Of a stretch of DNA of 64,000 bases, positions 1 to 9,281 are shown one piece after another. This DNA is from Lewinellaceae bacterium (GTDB taxonomy: Bacteria; Bacteroidota; Bacteroidia; Chitinophagales; Saprospiraceae): contig JACJXX010000002.1 in assembly GCA_020636435.1 (NCBI GenBank), positions 2,480,001-2,544,000 of the forward strand, given 5' to 3'. The position numbers were made by a program, and so were the translations under genes. The notes beneath the pieces were generated by a model. That model was not told the origin of the DNA. It made no database searches and was given only the letters and a program-made list of their open reading frames with translations. The first letter of the stretch is position 1, and each line of letters starts with the position of its first letter.

Positions 1-780
1 ACAATGGTGAAACTTTCTGTTTCGTACCACCAGGGGTCGAGGAAAATACTGCCGGCCGTGCCATAGATCCGGCCCACCATATCCGAGTTGGAGACAAAGC
101 CGCCCATGATATTGGCGATGCCGTTCTCGTATTTCAGAATGGCCGACACCTGTTTATCGGCGCCGGTACGATGAAACCGCGCCGCCGCCACGATCTCCTC
201 GGGCTTGCCCAGGATCATATAGGCCAATGCTACGGGATAGCTCGCCCGGGTCATCAGGGCGCCGCCGCCCAGTTCCATGTCCAGCCGCCAGTCGGCGTCG
301 AGGTTGCTGCGGGCGGTGGTCAGGTCGGCGTTGATGTAGGTGATGTCTCCGATGGCTTTATTTTGTGCCAGATCCAGGCATTCCTGAATAGCCGGGATAA
401 ACCGCACCCAAAAGGCTTCCATCAGGAATACCCCGTTTCGCCGGGAGGCAGCGATCAGTTCCTGTGCCTGAGCGCTGTTGACGGCCAGGGGCGTTTCGAT
501 CAGCGCGTGCTTGCCGGCGTTCATGGCCGCGATGCCCAGCTCGGCATGGGAATTGGGCGGCGTGGCGATGTAGGCGATATCCACCTCTTCATCCTGGAAT
601 AATTCGGCGTAACTGCCGTAGCGGTTGGGAATGCCGTATTGTTCAGCAAAGGCCTCAGCCTTCGCCGCGCTGCGGGAGGCGACAGCGCTCACCCGGCTGT
701 GCTCCAGCAGTTGCAGGTCCTTCACGAAAGCTTGGGTTACCTTGCCGGGGCCGATCAGCCCCCAGTTTATTTTTTTCATG
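1..780 (-). CDS. Gfo/Idh/MocA-family oxidoreductase-like protein (3' end outside window)
   Basis: Reading from the ATG at 780 leftwards there is an open frame to the window edge (about 260 residues, C-terminus missing). The N-terminus has a Rossmann nucleotide-binding start (INWGLIGPGKVTQAFV) and the family layout continues with AYIATPPNSHAELG and GKHALIETPLAVN. Family members are NAD(P)-dependent sugar or cyclitol dehydrogenases. Two family signatures are altered: the usual EKP lysine is Thr (IETP), and the usual GGGALxDxGxYP segment reads GGGALMTRASYP, without the Asp. It may therefore be catalytically changed or non-catalytic. It follows the sulfotransferase genes on the same strand after about 150 bp and is probably the last visible member of the cluster. 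Confidence 0.8.
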
Positions 781-792
781 ATCTTTGTTTTG

Positions 793-910
793 TAACTATG
801 TAGGCCTTTCTTTCCGCCACGAAAGCACAAAAACTCTAAAGCCGCACTAAATTTTCGTGGACTTTTCCTAAAGGGATGCCTTCGGCACGTGGCTTTAGCG
901 ATTTAGTGGC
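793..910. repeat. Intergenic dispersed repeat and imperfect inverted repeat
   Basis: The gap between the sulfotransferase gene and the oxidoreductase holds two things. At 793-831 is AACTATGTAGGC followed by CCACGAAAGCACAAA (817-831); a relative lies at 60968-61012. At 838-910 an imperfect inverted repeat (TAAAGCCGCACTAAAT against ATTTAGTGGC and GTGGCTTTA) could fold as a hairpin and might act as a terminator or RNA-stability element for the upstream genes. Confidence 0.45.
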
Positions 911-927
911 AAAATCATCAGGGGCGC

Positions 928-1854
928 CTAATGTGTTTTTACAGTAGCCAATACCTGAAGCTTACTATCGGCGCCTTTCTCTTCGTACAGCTCTTCGCAC
1001 CACCGCCGGCAATAGCCGCCGTACCGGTGGGCCAGTTCTTCTATCTGGCTGCGGTATTTTTCTTTTAGATAGGCGCGCACCTCTTGTGGCATGGGAACAG
1101 CGGGCGAAACAGTGAACTTCTTTTCGGGCTGGCAGTACTTTTCGATCTGGCCGGCATCCCCTCCGATGAAGCCGACGACTTCCTCCATCAGCTGGACGGG
1201 CTGTTCGGCGATGGCGTCGTAGAAGCCCACCAGTATCTGATCTTTGGGGTACACCTGCTCATAATTGCGGAGGGTGCTCAGGTAATCGGAGCGAAGCTCC
1301 TGGGTATCGGAATCCAGGAAGCGGATGATGTCCTCTGCCTTAGCCTGGCTGAAATCAAAATCCTTCTGGCGCCACCCCTTGTAAAACCGGTACTGGGACC
1401 AGGCCCTGTCAACGGGGTTCCTCAACAGGAACAGGATCTTGGCCTCCGGCGCCAGGCGGTGCATTTCGGCAATGTCCTTTGGCTTCAGCAAGGCATAGCT
1501 GGGAGAGATTTCCCCTTTGAAAGGGGCCGAGGCGTCAAACAGAGAGAGGTACCACTCGTCGGTATAGTCGGAGAAAAACCACTTGGCGTACCATTGCGCT
1601 TTGCGGGGGTCGTCTTTTTTGGATCTGACCTTTTCCAGGGCCAGCCTGGCCCACTCCTCATCCATCAGGCGGTTGGCGAGCAGGGGTTCGGCCAGAAAAT
1701 TGGAGGAAGCATACTCCGGGCTACGGCTGAAATAGTGCAGTTCCTTTAATACAGGAAAGGAAAAATCCGGCAGTTGTTTCAACTGGTAAAAGAGCCAGGT
1801 CGTACCTGCTTTCTGGGCGCCTATCCCGATGAAATCTATCTTTACTGGTTGCAT
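928..1854 (-). CDS. PAPS-dependent sulfotransferase
   Basis: 308 residues, the usual size of bacterial sulfotransferase domain proteins. The 5'-phosphosulfate loop is visible at residues 8-22 (IGIGAQKAGTTWLFYQL), a KELHYF segment follows near residue 37 as in heparan-type sulfotransferases, and the 3'-phosphate motif LFLLRNPVDRAWSQY is at 141-155. It would move sulfate from PAPS to a hydroxyl or amino group of the cluster product or a glycan. It overlaps the preceding sulfotransferase gene by 13 bases, so the two are probably translated together. Substrate unknown. Confidence 0.88.
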   Translation of the reverse strand: MQPVKIDFIGIGAQKAGTTWLFYQLKQLPDFSFPVLKELHYFSRSPEYASSNFLAEPLLANRLMDEEWARLALEKVRSKKDDPRKAQWYAKWFFSDYTDEWYLSLFDASAPFKGEISPSYALLKPKDIAEMHRLAPEAKILFLLRNPVDRAWSQYRFYKGWRQKDFDFSQAKAEDIIRFLDSDTQELRSDYLSTLRNYEQVYPKDQILVGFYDAIAEQPVQLMEEVVGFIGGDAGQIEKYCQPEKKFTVSPAVPMPQEVRAYLKEKYRSQIEELAHRYGGYCRRWCEELYEEKGADSKLQVLATVKTH

Positions 1855-2699
1855 AATGAATAGGTGTATTTTTCATAAGGAGTGCCTCTGAAATGATCCA
1901 GCACCTCCTCCAGGTTTTCCACGACCTCTCCTACGTCAGAGATCACTTTCTTCAGCACGGGCGCATCTGGCAAGTCCAGCTTTTCGCCGATGTGGCCCTC
2001 GATCTTCGACAGTACTTCCGGCGAGAATCGCCCGTCCTCGAACAGCTCCTCATAGTAAAGGTTAAGGCAAGAGGTGCCGGACAGCCACCGCTCAAACATG
2101 CGGGTGGAATCCAGCGACAACTGCATTCGCGCTTCGCAATCCCTGACGTCAATCCTTATTTTCTGCTTTCTCAGGGTTTCTTTTCGTTTGTAATGCCACT
2201 TTCTGGTCGCTTTGGAATAAATCCAGGAAACGTACTGCTCAAAGACATTTTCCCGGATCAGATGTATGAATTTAACCTCCTGCTCCAGTAGCATCCTCAG
2301 CAAAAAAGGCGGATGGAATATTTCCTGAAAGAAAATATTCAGATGGTGCCAGGAGTGGTATTTGATGTCTACGATAAAATACTTCTTGGACGTATGCTCA
2401 GCCAGCCTGTCGAAAAAGAGGTTAAAAAGTGTTTCCTGGTTCTCCGGGCTCGGCAACAGCAGGGCCGGGTTTTCGGCAACCGCTTTTTCTTTGAAGTTGA
2501 AGAAATTGGTTTCTGCATAAAGGTTCCAATCGTCATAGTATTCTTTCACTATATGGGCCGGCTTGGGCCCCAGAAACACTTCTCCGAAATTGTGCACGAG
2601 AGGCGAAGCCCCCATCGTGCGTTGCAAAACGGTGGTCCCGCTGCGCTGGTAGGCCAGCAGGATGACGGGCTGAGGTTTGCCGAATGTTTTGCTGCTCAT
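1842..2699 (-). CDS. Sulfotransferase family protein (second copy)
   Basis: 285 residues. The PAPS-binding loop is ILLAYQRSGTTVLQRTMG at residues 13-30, and the 3'-phosphate motif LIRENVFEQYVSW is at 147-159 (Arg, Asn and Ser in place). It is only distantly similar to the neighbouring 308-residue sulfotransferase, so the two likely act on different positions or substrates. Its start codon shares one base with the stop of the upstream glycosyltransferase gene (TAATG), which suggests translational coupling. Acceptor cannot be read from sequence. Confidence 0.82.
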   Translation of the reverse strand: MSSKTFGKPQPVILLAYQRSGTTVLQRTMGASPLVHNFGEVFLGPKPAHIVKEYYDDWNLYAETNFFNFKEKAVAENPALLLPSPENQETLFNLFFDRLAEHTSKKYFIVDIKYHSWHHLNIFFQEIFHPPFLLRMLLEQEVKFIHLIRENVFEQYVSWIYSKATRKWHYKRKETLRKQKIRIDVRDCEARMQLSLDSTRMFERWLSGTSCLNLYYEELFEDGRFSPEVLSKIEGHIGEKLDLPDAPVLKKVISDVGEVVENLEEVLDHFRGTPYEKYTYSLCNQ

Positions 2700-3559
2700 T
2701 ATCCTTCTATGGTTTTGGTTTCAGCGGCAGCCGGCTTTACCGCCCGGTTGTACACCCACTTCAAATACTTATTCATCGTGATCCGGTTGCCCCAGTTGGC
2801 GCCCTCGTAATGATAGGCGCAAACAGTATGGCGGGAGAACAGCTCAAAGAATTCTGCGGCAGAAAAGCTGCTTTCTTTAAAATCGATACCCAGGTCATAG
2901 GGCGATACCTGTAAATGCTTGATGTGATGGATGGGTACACCGTACAACTGCCTTAAAATGCCAGACACCAGGATGTCTTCGTGCATAAAATAGCGTTGGC
3001 ACCGCTCCCAGGTATAGCCGCTTCTTATTTTGATCAATCTGGGCAGGGCGTCAATGACTCCGGCCAGATCCTCCTCGCTAATGGCGCGCAGCATTTTTCG
3101 GGCCATCGGGCCGAAAAAGACGATTCCGCCCTGGATGAACTCGAGTTCTTCCCGTCCGATCTTAGCGCCCGCCCAAAAGGGCATCTTTCTACCGGCAAAC
3201 CCCACCTTTCCGCGAAATTCCGCCAGAAAATCCAGGTTGTTGAAATACAGGTCGGCGTCAAATTTGACAAAGTCCATATTCAAATCGCTCACCGCTTTGT
3301 ACAAACGGACGGCCGTTTCTCTTTTGTTCTGCCGCCACTCGTCGAAGGCCAGGGCAGGGAACAGATGAACCCTTAGCTCTGCGGGCAGGCAGGGCCGGAT
3401 GATCAATTCAAATTCATCGAGGCTCAGGTCCTGGTCGATGTAAAAAAAGACGCTGGAGAACCATCGCCAGCCATCGAGTTCGGCAATCCTCAACAGCAAC
3501 CGCCGGGTGAGCAGTACGTCAGAGTTGCAGGTTTGTAACAGCAGGCCGTATTTCATCAT
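2699..3559 (-). CDS. Putative glycosyltransferase (GT-A-like)
   Basis: 286 residues with no signal peptide. A GT-A style organisation is suggested by an early alternating strand region (KYGLLLQTCNSDVLLTRRLL), a DxD-like acidic motif in VKFDADLYFNN (residues 98-108) and a later MHEDILVSG segment near residue 205 that could hold the catalytic acid. Families with this layout move a sugar from a nucleotide donor. The gene lies 10 bases after the large nucleotidyltransferase/isomerase-like gene and is coupled to a sulfotransferase, so a sugar is probably attached and then sulfated. Family assignment is from motifs only. Confidence 0.55.
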   Translation of the reverse strand: MMKYGLLLQTCNSDVLLTRRLLLRIAELDGWRWFSSVFFYIDQDLSLDEFELIIRPCLPAELRVHLFPALAFDEWRQNKRETAVRLYKAVSDLNMDFVKFDADLYFNNLDFLAEFRGKVGFAGRKMPFWAGAKIGREELEFIQGGIVFFGPMARKMLRAISEEDLAGVIDALPRLIKIRSGYTWERCQRYFMHEDILVSGILRQLYGVPIHHIKHLQVSPYDLGIDFKESSFSAAEFFELFSRHTVCAYHYEGANWGNRITMNKYLKWVYNRAVKPAAAETKTIEG

Positions 3560-3569
3560 TCATTCTTTT

Positions 3570-6500
3570 TTAGGCATAGAAACCGAGAATTTCCTCCAAC
3601 CGGTTTCGTTCTTTTTCCCGGTCGAGGTACTCCTGGACAAATTCCCGGCAGGCATCTTGCGGCCTTTCGGCGGCCGCTCTGGCGCAGGTGTGGCCGAGCG
3701 CATCAACCGGTTGCCGCCCCCTGCGCAGCGCCCTGGCGCAGACAACGACGCATTCGGCTTCGGTGAAGGCGCTCGCCCCCACTGTTACCACCCGTTCAAA
3801 TTGACCATCCGCAGGGGGAACATAGGCGGTGTAAGCCGCTTTCAAATCCAGGATAGTACTGTTCGGAATATTTGTCCCGAGATGCTTGTAGGCGGTAGTG
3901 ATCCTCAGCAACCCCTTGGTGCACAATACCAGCAGCCCTTCCTCTTCCGGAAATGTCACTGTCCTGGCCTTTCTCAATTCGCCGGCGGAAAATACCTTGA
4001 TGCGGATGTTATCCGTGCCGGCAAAGTCCTGATAAGGAAAGACGTAACGGCCCTCGTTTTTTCTGCCGACGAAACTTTCCTCCGACAGGCTCACTGCGGC
4101 GAGCAGGTAATGCAGGGGCCGGGGCGAAGGGCTGAGTTCCCGGCCGTGGTCAAAGATTCGGAAGGTATTGTTGGAGCGGTTGCTGGCCTCGACGGCGAAC
4201 AGGCCTTTTCCCAATGCGTGCAGCACACCGGGTTTCACCTGGAGCAGAGAACCGGGCTTCGGGCATATCTTATAGAAAAAACCAAAGAGGGGCCATTCCG
4301 ATCGGCTGAAGGCCATCTTGAGGGTTTCGGCCTTCAGGGCCTGCAGGCTCTCCTTCAGGGCCTGGAGCGAAAGAATAAACAGGATACCGCCTAAACTTCG
4401 CAGGCAGGTAGGTTCGATCTCTTCCCGCAGCCGGAGAATAAAGGGCAGTTTTTCGCCGATCAGGCGGCTAAAGCGCCTCTCATATTCCCGGGACAGCACA
4501 GCCGAAGGATGATGGACAAAAGTATCGAGCTTACCGTAAGCGCTCCTCCGGGTTTTTTCTTTCAACCTCGCCAGTTCCTCGTCATCCGGCGCCACTGCCT
4601 TCCGGAACAATTGCCGGTAACCCACCCATTCCGACTCGGAAAGAAAGGCCAGTTTTTCCAGCTTCTCCTGGTGGAGGCCAAGGATGAGGTTCGCTTCATT
4701 TACCGGTTGGCCGGCGGTATAGTTCCGGTTGTCGGCAATGTAAAATAACTCCTCCTTGCCAAAGTTATCCTCCCGGTCGTTCAGGGCGCCGGCAATCTTT
4801 TTCACCTCCTGCGGGCCCCAGTTGGCGGCAGCAAACTCCTTTTCAATATTCGCCCAATGCCGGGTGATGGCCCGGCAGGCCTGCTCGCTGGGATGCAACT
4901 GAATGGAAAGCCAGGAGTTGCAATCCAACAGCTTAAACATGACATCCAGGTCCTGATCCTCCAGGAAAGTGGACAAAGAGACGCTGTTCAGCGCATCGAA
5001 TTTAATGCCGGACACCCCCTTGTGATGCAGGCTGGCTTCCCAGGTTTCCGACACTTTCTCGTCGATTGAAGGCAGCTCTTTGGCGTTCCGGATGCGGTAT
5101 CCCCCCCAGGCGTCGTGTTTCTCGTCGGGTTCCAGCAAATAGGGGATGTGCCGGGGCAGGGCCTTTTTGAACGCTGTATCCTTCTTGCGCTCACCCGCCC
5201 AGATTTTTTCCAGCACTTCTATTTTATTCTGGTACAGGTCTTTCTCTTTTTTGATGGGCACAAACCGGCGCGTAACCCCCTGTTCATCTGCTTCGACTTC
5301 CACGCCAGCACAGGGAATCTGCTCGGTGATCTGGTCAATGTCTCTTTCGAATTGCAGCGTTTCCCGGAGTATATGCTCTGCCGCAGAAGCACTGCTGGCC
5401 TCCGCAGCGGAATGGAGCGGGAGTTGGTAGGAGGAAAAGAAATGGAGCCGTTGAAGCTTGGCTTTCGACTGCCGTAATTTGTCGAGGTTGACGAGAAAGG
5501 AAGCCGTGCTCATCAGCAGATAGGCCGAGGCTTCGGGCTTTTCTATAAAGAGGTTGTCAGGATCGTCGTCCTCTCCTCGCCCGGGACTGTATTCAAATCC
5601 ATTCTTTTTGTGGTAGATCGGCTTAGATAGCCATTCCTTTTTTTCGGGCGCCTGGCTGTCCTTCACCCAGTAACTGCCTATCCCTTTCCCCGAATCGTGC
5701 CGGGCCAGTTCGAACAGAAAGGCAGGAGCAGCATCCCTGTTTATGTAATCTGCCAGCAATTGAACTTTTTCATCGATGTTCCTCCCCAGGTTTTTGTAAG
5801 TGGTATGATAGATCAAGGCCGGCGCAGCCTGCTTCCGGGCTACGCTGCCAGGCGGCTCGAAGAAACGGCCTACCTCTTCGTTTTCGTCCATGAGGGTTCT
5901 GAGGAAGTCAAAATGGCCGGAGGGATTAAACTGAAAGCCCCCTTCTTCATAGTATTTAAGCTGCCCGTTTTCCGATGTACAGCGCGGTACAACCGTTTGG
6001 CGCAGGTAAAGGATGTCTTCCGGTTGTAATACGTTTTCAAATTCATTTCGGAACTCCCAAAGCAGATGGGCCACTTCGCGCCGTACGTTGGCTTCCGTCC
6101 AGGGAGAAACCAGCAGGATGAGCTTTTTTTGGAAAACCGGGTTTGGGGAATTCTGGTCTTTAAAAAATTCAAACAACTTGAATCCGAGCAGGCTGAGGTT
6201 CATTCTCCCAATAGACACCCGGGTAATGGGTGTTATTTGCCCGCTGGAAATAACGGAAAAACCGCCGCAGGAAATGGCGAGGAAAATCCGGGAAGCGCGG
6301 TGCGATTGGGCCGGCCTGCCGGTATTTTGCCTGACGGACCAGGCCTCCAATTCCCGCCAGGACCAGGCTGTTGCCGATCTCAGGTGCGGTATGCCCGGCG
6401 GCATTTTCCAGTCTTCCGCAACTGTTTTCAGGTCAAATTCATTATTTTCCAATTGCTTAGGCAGAATGCTTGCCGACACCGGGCTTTTTTCAGCAGGTTC

Positions 6501-7418
6501 CATTTGAGTACTGCTGTACGCCAATGTTTTTGAAAACAGGTTATAAGTATAAAAGGAAGGGTGCAAATTGAATTTGGAACTACCTTCTGGCTTCTCATAC
6601 GCTTTAAAATGGATCAAGTCGGCTAGCCGGCGGCCAATCACGCGCTGGAGTTCGCGCATAGCAGACGGATACCGCTGTACGATCCGGCCCAGTACCTGAT
6701 CCTGGTAAAAATCAGATGGATAGGGGTTGTGATGGGTAATGGTCAAATAGCTGTCGAATAAACGGAACTTCGCCTGCAGGCAGGGAGAGGGCGCCAGGCT
6801 GTAATTCAACCACCATTCTATCTGAGGAAAAAGCCGGTAGTGGCTATTCTTCTTAAAAAGATGAGGCAAGATCTCTATCGGGGCGCCTTTCTCAGCAGGT
6901 TGCCCTGCAGTTTCGATGGCGTTGAGAAAAAGCTGGCAGGCAGGAGCGCTGTTTTGATGCCTTTCTCCGCTGATGAGTTGGTTCCAGGCACGGTTTTTTA
7001 TAGCGTCCCATCCCCATTCCGAAGTGTATATTTCCAGTTTTCGGGCCTGCGGCAGCTTGGAGTAGGCCCAGCAATATTCCAGCAGCCCGTCGATGTAGCG
7101 ATCCTCCCAGGATAATAAGATGATGGTGGAAGGTGGCCCTGGCGTTAAGGCGCTTAGCGATTCAAAAGCGCCTTTCGGGCTATTGATGAGGAAGGAGCGG
7201 CCTGCGAGAAAAAAAACGCTTGCTTCTAACCTGGGGATTGGATAAATGTGGAATACCCGTCCGGTTTGGCAGTCCGGCCAGGCCGCGTCCAGAGAAATAC
7301 CGGAATTGGCGTTGTCCCCATCCGTTATCCTGGAGATCACCTCGCCTTCCAGGCTGATGAGGGTTCGCCATTGAGAGTGGCCGATCCAAGGGCTCGGGTA
7401 TGAAGCATTTACGGGCAT
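3570..7418 (-). CDS. Large fusion: nucleotide-sugar pyrophosphorylase-like region plus type I phosphomannose isomerase domain
   Basis: 1282 residues, far longer than either parent family. Residues about 755-1110 match type I mannose-6-phosphate isomerase: DAWGGYRIR (769-777), ETWEAS, LLDCNSWLSIQLHPSEQ (830-846), GKEELFYIAD (887-896), and VKPGVLHALGKG with FRIFDHGR. The metal ligand set Gln, His, Glu, His appears kept. Residues about 375-740 carry features recalling UDP-sugar pyrophosphorylases (an FNPSGHFDFLRTL stretch near 497, RRFVPIKKEKDLYQ near 717), but the glycine-rich nucleotide loop is degenerate (ISCGGFSVISSG). Residues 1-370 are unassigned; the C-terminus looks helical and charged. 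It follows glmS by 10 bases, so fructose-6-phosphate-derived sugars are a likely theme. Confidence 0.6.
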   Translation of the reverse strand: MPVNASYPSPWIGHSQWRTLISLEGEVISRITDGDNANSGISLDAAWPDCQTGRVFHIYPIPRLEASVFFLAGRSFLINSPKGAFESLSALTPGPPSTIILLSWEDRYIDGLLEYCWAYSKLPQARKLEIYTSEWGWDAIKNRAWNQLISGERHQNSAPACQLFLNAIETAGQPAEKGAPIEILPHLFKKNSHYRLFPQIEWWLNYSLAPSPCLQAKFRLFDSYLTITHHNPYPSDFYQDQVLGRIVQRYPSAMRELQRVIGRRLADLIHFKAYEKPEGSSKFNLHPSFYTYNLFSKTLAYSSTQMEPAEKSPVSASILPKQLENNEFDLKTVAEDWKMPPGIPHLRSATAWSWRELEAWSVRQNTGRPAQSHRASRIFLAISCGGFSVISSGQITPITRVSIGRMNLSLLGFKLFEFFKDQNSPNPVFQKKLILLVSPWTEANVRREVAHLLWEFRNEFENVLQPEDILYLRQTVVPRCTSENGQLKYYEEGGFQFNPSGHFDFLRTLMDENEEVGRFFEPPGSVARKQAAPALIYHTTYKNLGRNIDEKVQLLADYINRDAAPAFLFELARHDSGKGIGSYWVKDSQAPEKKEWLSKPIYHKKNGFEYSPGRGEDDDPDNLFIEKPEASAYLLMSTASFLVNLDKLRQSKAKLQRLHFFSSYQLPLHSAAEASSASAAEHILRETLQFERDIDQITEQIPCAGVEVEADEQGVTRRFVPIKKEKDLYQNKIEVLEKIWAGERKKDTAFKKALPRHIPYLLEPDEKHDAWGGYRIRNAKELPSIDEKVSETWEASLHHKGVSGIKFDALNSVSLSTFLEDQDLDVMFKLLDCNSWLSIQLHPSEQACRAITRHWANIEKEFAAANWGPQEVKKIAGALNDREDNFGKEELFYIADNRNYTAGQPVNEANLILGLHQEKLEKLAFLSESEWVGYRQLFRKAVAPDDEELARLKEKTRRSAYGKLDTFVHHPSAVLSREYERRFSRLIGEKLPFILRLREEIEPTCLRSLGGILFILSLQALKESLQALKAETLKMAFSRSEWPLFGFFYKICPKPGSLLQVKPGVLHALGKGLFAVEASNRSNNTFRIFDHGRELSPSPRPLHYLLAAVSLSEESFVGRKNEGRYVFPYQDFAGTDNIRIKVFSAGELRKARTVTFPEEEGLLVLCTKGLLRITTAYKHLGTNIPNSTILDLKAAYTAYVPPADGQFERVVTVGASAFTEAECVVVCARALRRGRQPVDALGHTCARAAAERPQDACREFVQEYLDREKERNRLEEILGFYA

Positions 7419-7428
7419 ACCATAAATA

Positions 7429-9267
7429 TTATTCGACGGTTACAGACTTTGCTAAATTTCGGGGTTGGTCGACATCGCACCCACGCATCGTGGCGACGTG
7501 ATACGCCAGTAATTGCAGCGGGACGATAGACAATAGGGGGGTTAGTTGTTCCGCTGTCTCTGGTATTTCAATCGTGTAGTCTGCCATCTCCCGGATTTCC
7601 TGGTCGCCTTTTACTACGATGGCAATAACTATTCCTTTTCTGGCCTTGACTTCCTGAATATTGCTGACAATTTTTTCATAGGCCGAGCGATTGGTCGCTA
7701 CGACAATGACCGGCATGTTTTCATCGATCAAGGCAATCGGCCCGTGTTTCATTTCTGCCGCCGGATATCCTTCGGCGTGAATGTAAGAGACTTCTTTTAA
7801 CTTCAATGCGCCTTCCAGGGCGGCTGGGAAATTATAGCCTCTGCCCAGATAGATGGCGCTCGTAGCTTCTTTGATCTCCCCTGCAATGTATTTGATCTGA
7901 GCGTCCAGTTTTAAGATTTCCGATACCTTTTGGGGTATACCGGACAACTCTTTAATCAATTGCCGGCAAAGCCTCTCAGAGATGTTTTTTTTCTCTGTGG
8001 CGATCTTCAAAGCCATCATCGCCAGTAATGCTACCTGCCCGGTAAAGGCTTTGGTAGAGGCCACTCCGATCTCTGGCCCGGCATGGATGTAACCCACTCC
8101 ATCCGTCATGCGGGCTATAGAAGAGCCGACGGTATTGACGATACCGAACGTGGCCGCCCCTTTTTCCTTAGCCAATGGCAGGACAGCCAGCGTATCAGCG
8201 GTTTCCCCCGACTGAGAGATCGCAATCACCAGGTCTTTGTCTGAGAGCACTGTGTCCCGATACCGATATTCTGAGGCATAATCTACCTCTACCGGAATCT
8301 TGGCCAGGCTTTCAAACAGATGTTTTCCGACCAGCCCCGAGTGCCAGGAAGTTGCGCAACCAACGATGACGAATCGCGAGGCGTTGTATAGCCGTTGGTG
8401 AATGGGCTCAAGGCTGTGTAGCTGAATTTGGGCATTCCCAGCATCTAAGCGGCCGCTCAGGCAGGCGGCTATCGTTTGAGGTTGCTCAAAAATCTCCTTC
8501 AGCATAAAGGAGTCATATCCTCCTTTTTCCAACATTTCTACTTCGATGTCCAATTCCTGGATATCTGGCGACTGCAATTCATTGGAAAATGACTTTATCG
8601 TCAAAGTGCCGGCCCTGTTCAGGGTAGCTATTTCCTCATCCTTTAAGTAAATGACCTTCCGGGTGTATTCTACGATCGGCGCTCCGTCGGAGGCTAAGTA
8701 AAATTCATTATTCCCGATGCCTACCACTAAAGGGCTGGATTTTCGGGCGGCCACCAATTTATCGGGTTCCTCTTTGTCTATAACCACAATAGCGTAGGCC
8801 CCCTCCACTTTGGCCAGGGCCAGCCTTACCGCCTCTTCCAGCGCTACGCCATTTGCCTTTTGGGCCTCTTCGATCAGGTTGGCCAATACTTCCGTATCGG
8901 TTTCCGATTTGAATTGATGGCCCGCTTGAATCAGCTCCACCTTTAGCGAGGCATAATTTTCTATTATGCCGTTGTGCACCAGGCTCAACCTTCCACTGGT
9001 AGAAAGGTGCGGATGGGAATTGACGTCATTCGGCACGCCATGGGTTGCCCAGCGGGTGTGCCCGATACCGATGTTGCCTCCTGCCTGCTTGCCTCGGATG
9101 AAAGACTCCAGGCCGCCCACTTTGCCTTTCTTTTTATAGACGTTCAAATCGCCATTGAGCAAGGCGACGCCCGCGCTGTCATATCCCCGGTATTCCAGCT
9201 TTTTCAAACCTTTTATTAAAATTGGAAAGGCTTGTTTATCCCCGATATAAGCGACAATTCCGCACAT
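7429..9267 (-). CDS. glmS: Glutamine-fructose-6-phosphate aminotransferase (isomerizing)
   Basis: 612 residues, full length. It converts fructose-6-phosphate and glutamine to glucosamine-6-phosphate and glutamate. The N-terminal Ntn amidohydrolase domain starts MCGIVAYIG with the catalytic Cys2, and shows YRGYDSAGV, GHTRWATHG and HNGIIENY. The C-terminal half has two SIS isomerase domains (AISQSGETADTLA, LGRGYNFPAALEGALKLKE) and ends in the family-typical DQPRNLAKSVTVE. It lies 14 bases from the carbamoyltransferase gene and 10 from the fusion gene, inside the cluster, so it may be a dedicated paralogue supplying hexosamine; whether it is the only glmS of the genome cannot be told. Confidence 0.96.
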   Translation of the reverse strand: MCGIVAYIGDKQAFPILIKGLKKLEYRGYDSAGVALLNGDLNVYKKKGKVGGLESFIRGKQAGGNIGIGHTRWATHGVPNDVNSHPHLSTSGRLSLVHNGIIENYASLKVELIQAGHQFKSETDTEVLANLIEEAQKANGVALEEAVRLALAKVEGAYAIVVIDKEEPDKLVAARKSSPLVVGIGNNEFYLASDGAPIVEYTRKVIYLKDEEIATLNRAGTLTIKSFSNELQSPDIQELDIEVEMLEKGGYDSFMLKEIFEQPQTIAACLSGRLDAGNAQIQLHSLEPIHQRLYNASRFVIVGCATSWHSGLVGKHLFESLAKIPVEVDYASEYRYRDTVLSDKDLVIAISQSGETADTLAVLPLAKEKGAATFGIVNTVGSSIARMTDGVGYIHAGPEIGVASTKAFTGQVALLAMMALKIATEKKNISERLCRQLIKELSGIPQKVSEILKLDAQIKYIAGEIKEATSAIYLGRGYNFPAALEGALKLKEVSYIHAEGYPAAEMKHGPIALIDENMPVIVVATNRSAYEKIVSNIQEVKARKGIVIAIVVKGDQEIREMADYTIEIPETAEQLTPLLSIVPLQLLAYHVATMRGCDVDQPRNLAKSVTVE

Positions 9268-9281
9268 GATAAAGGATTTGA

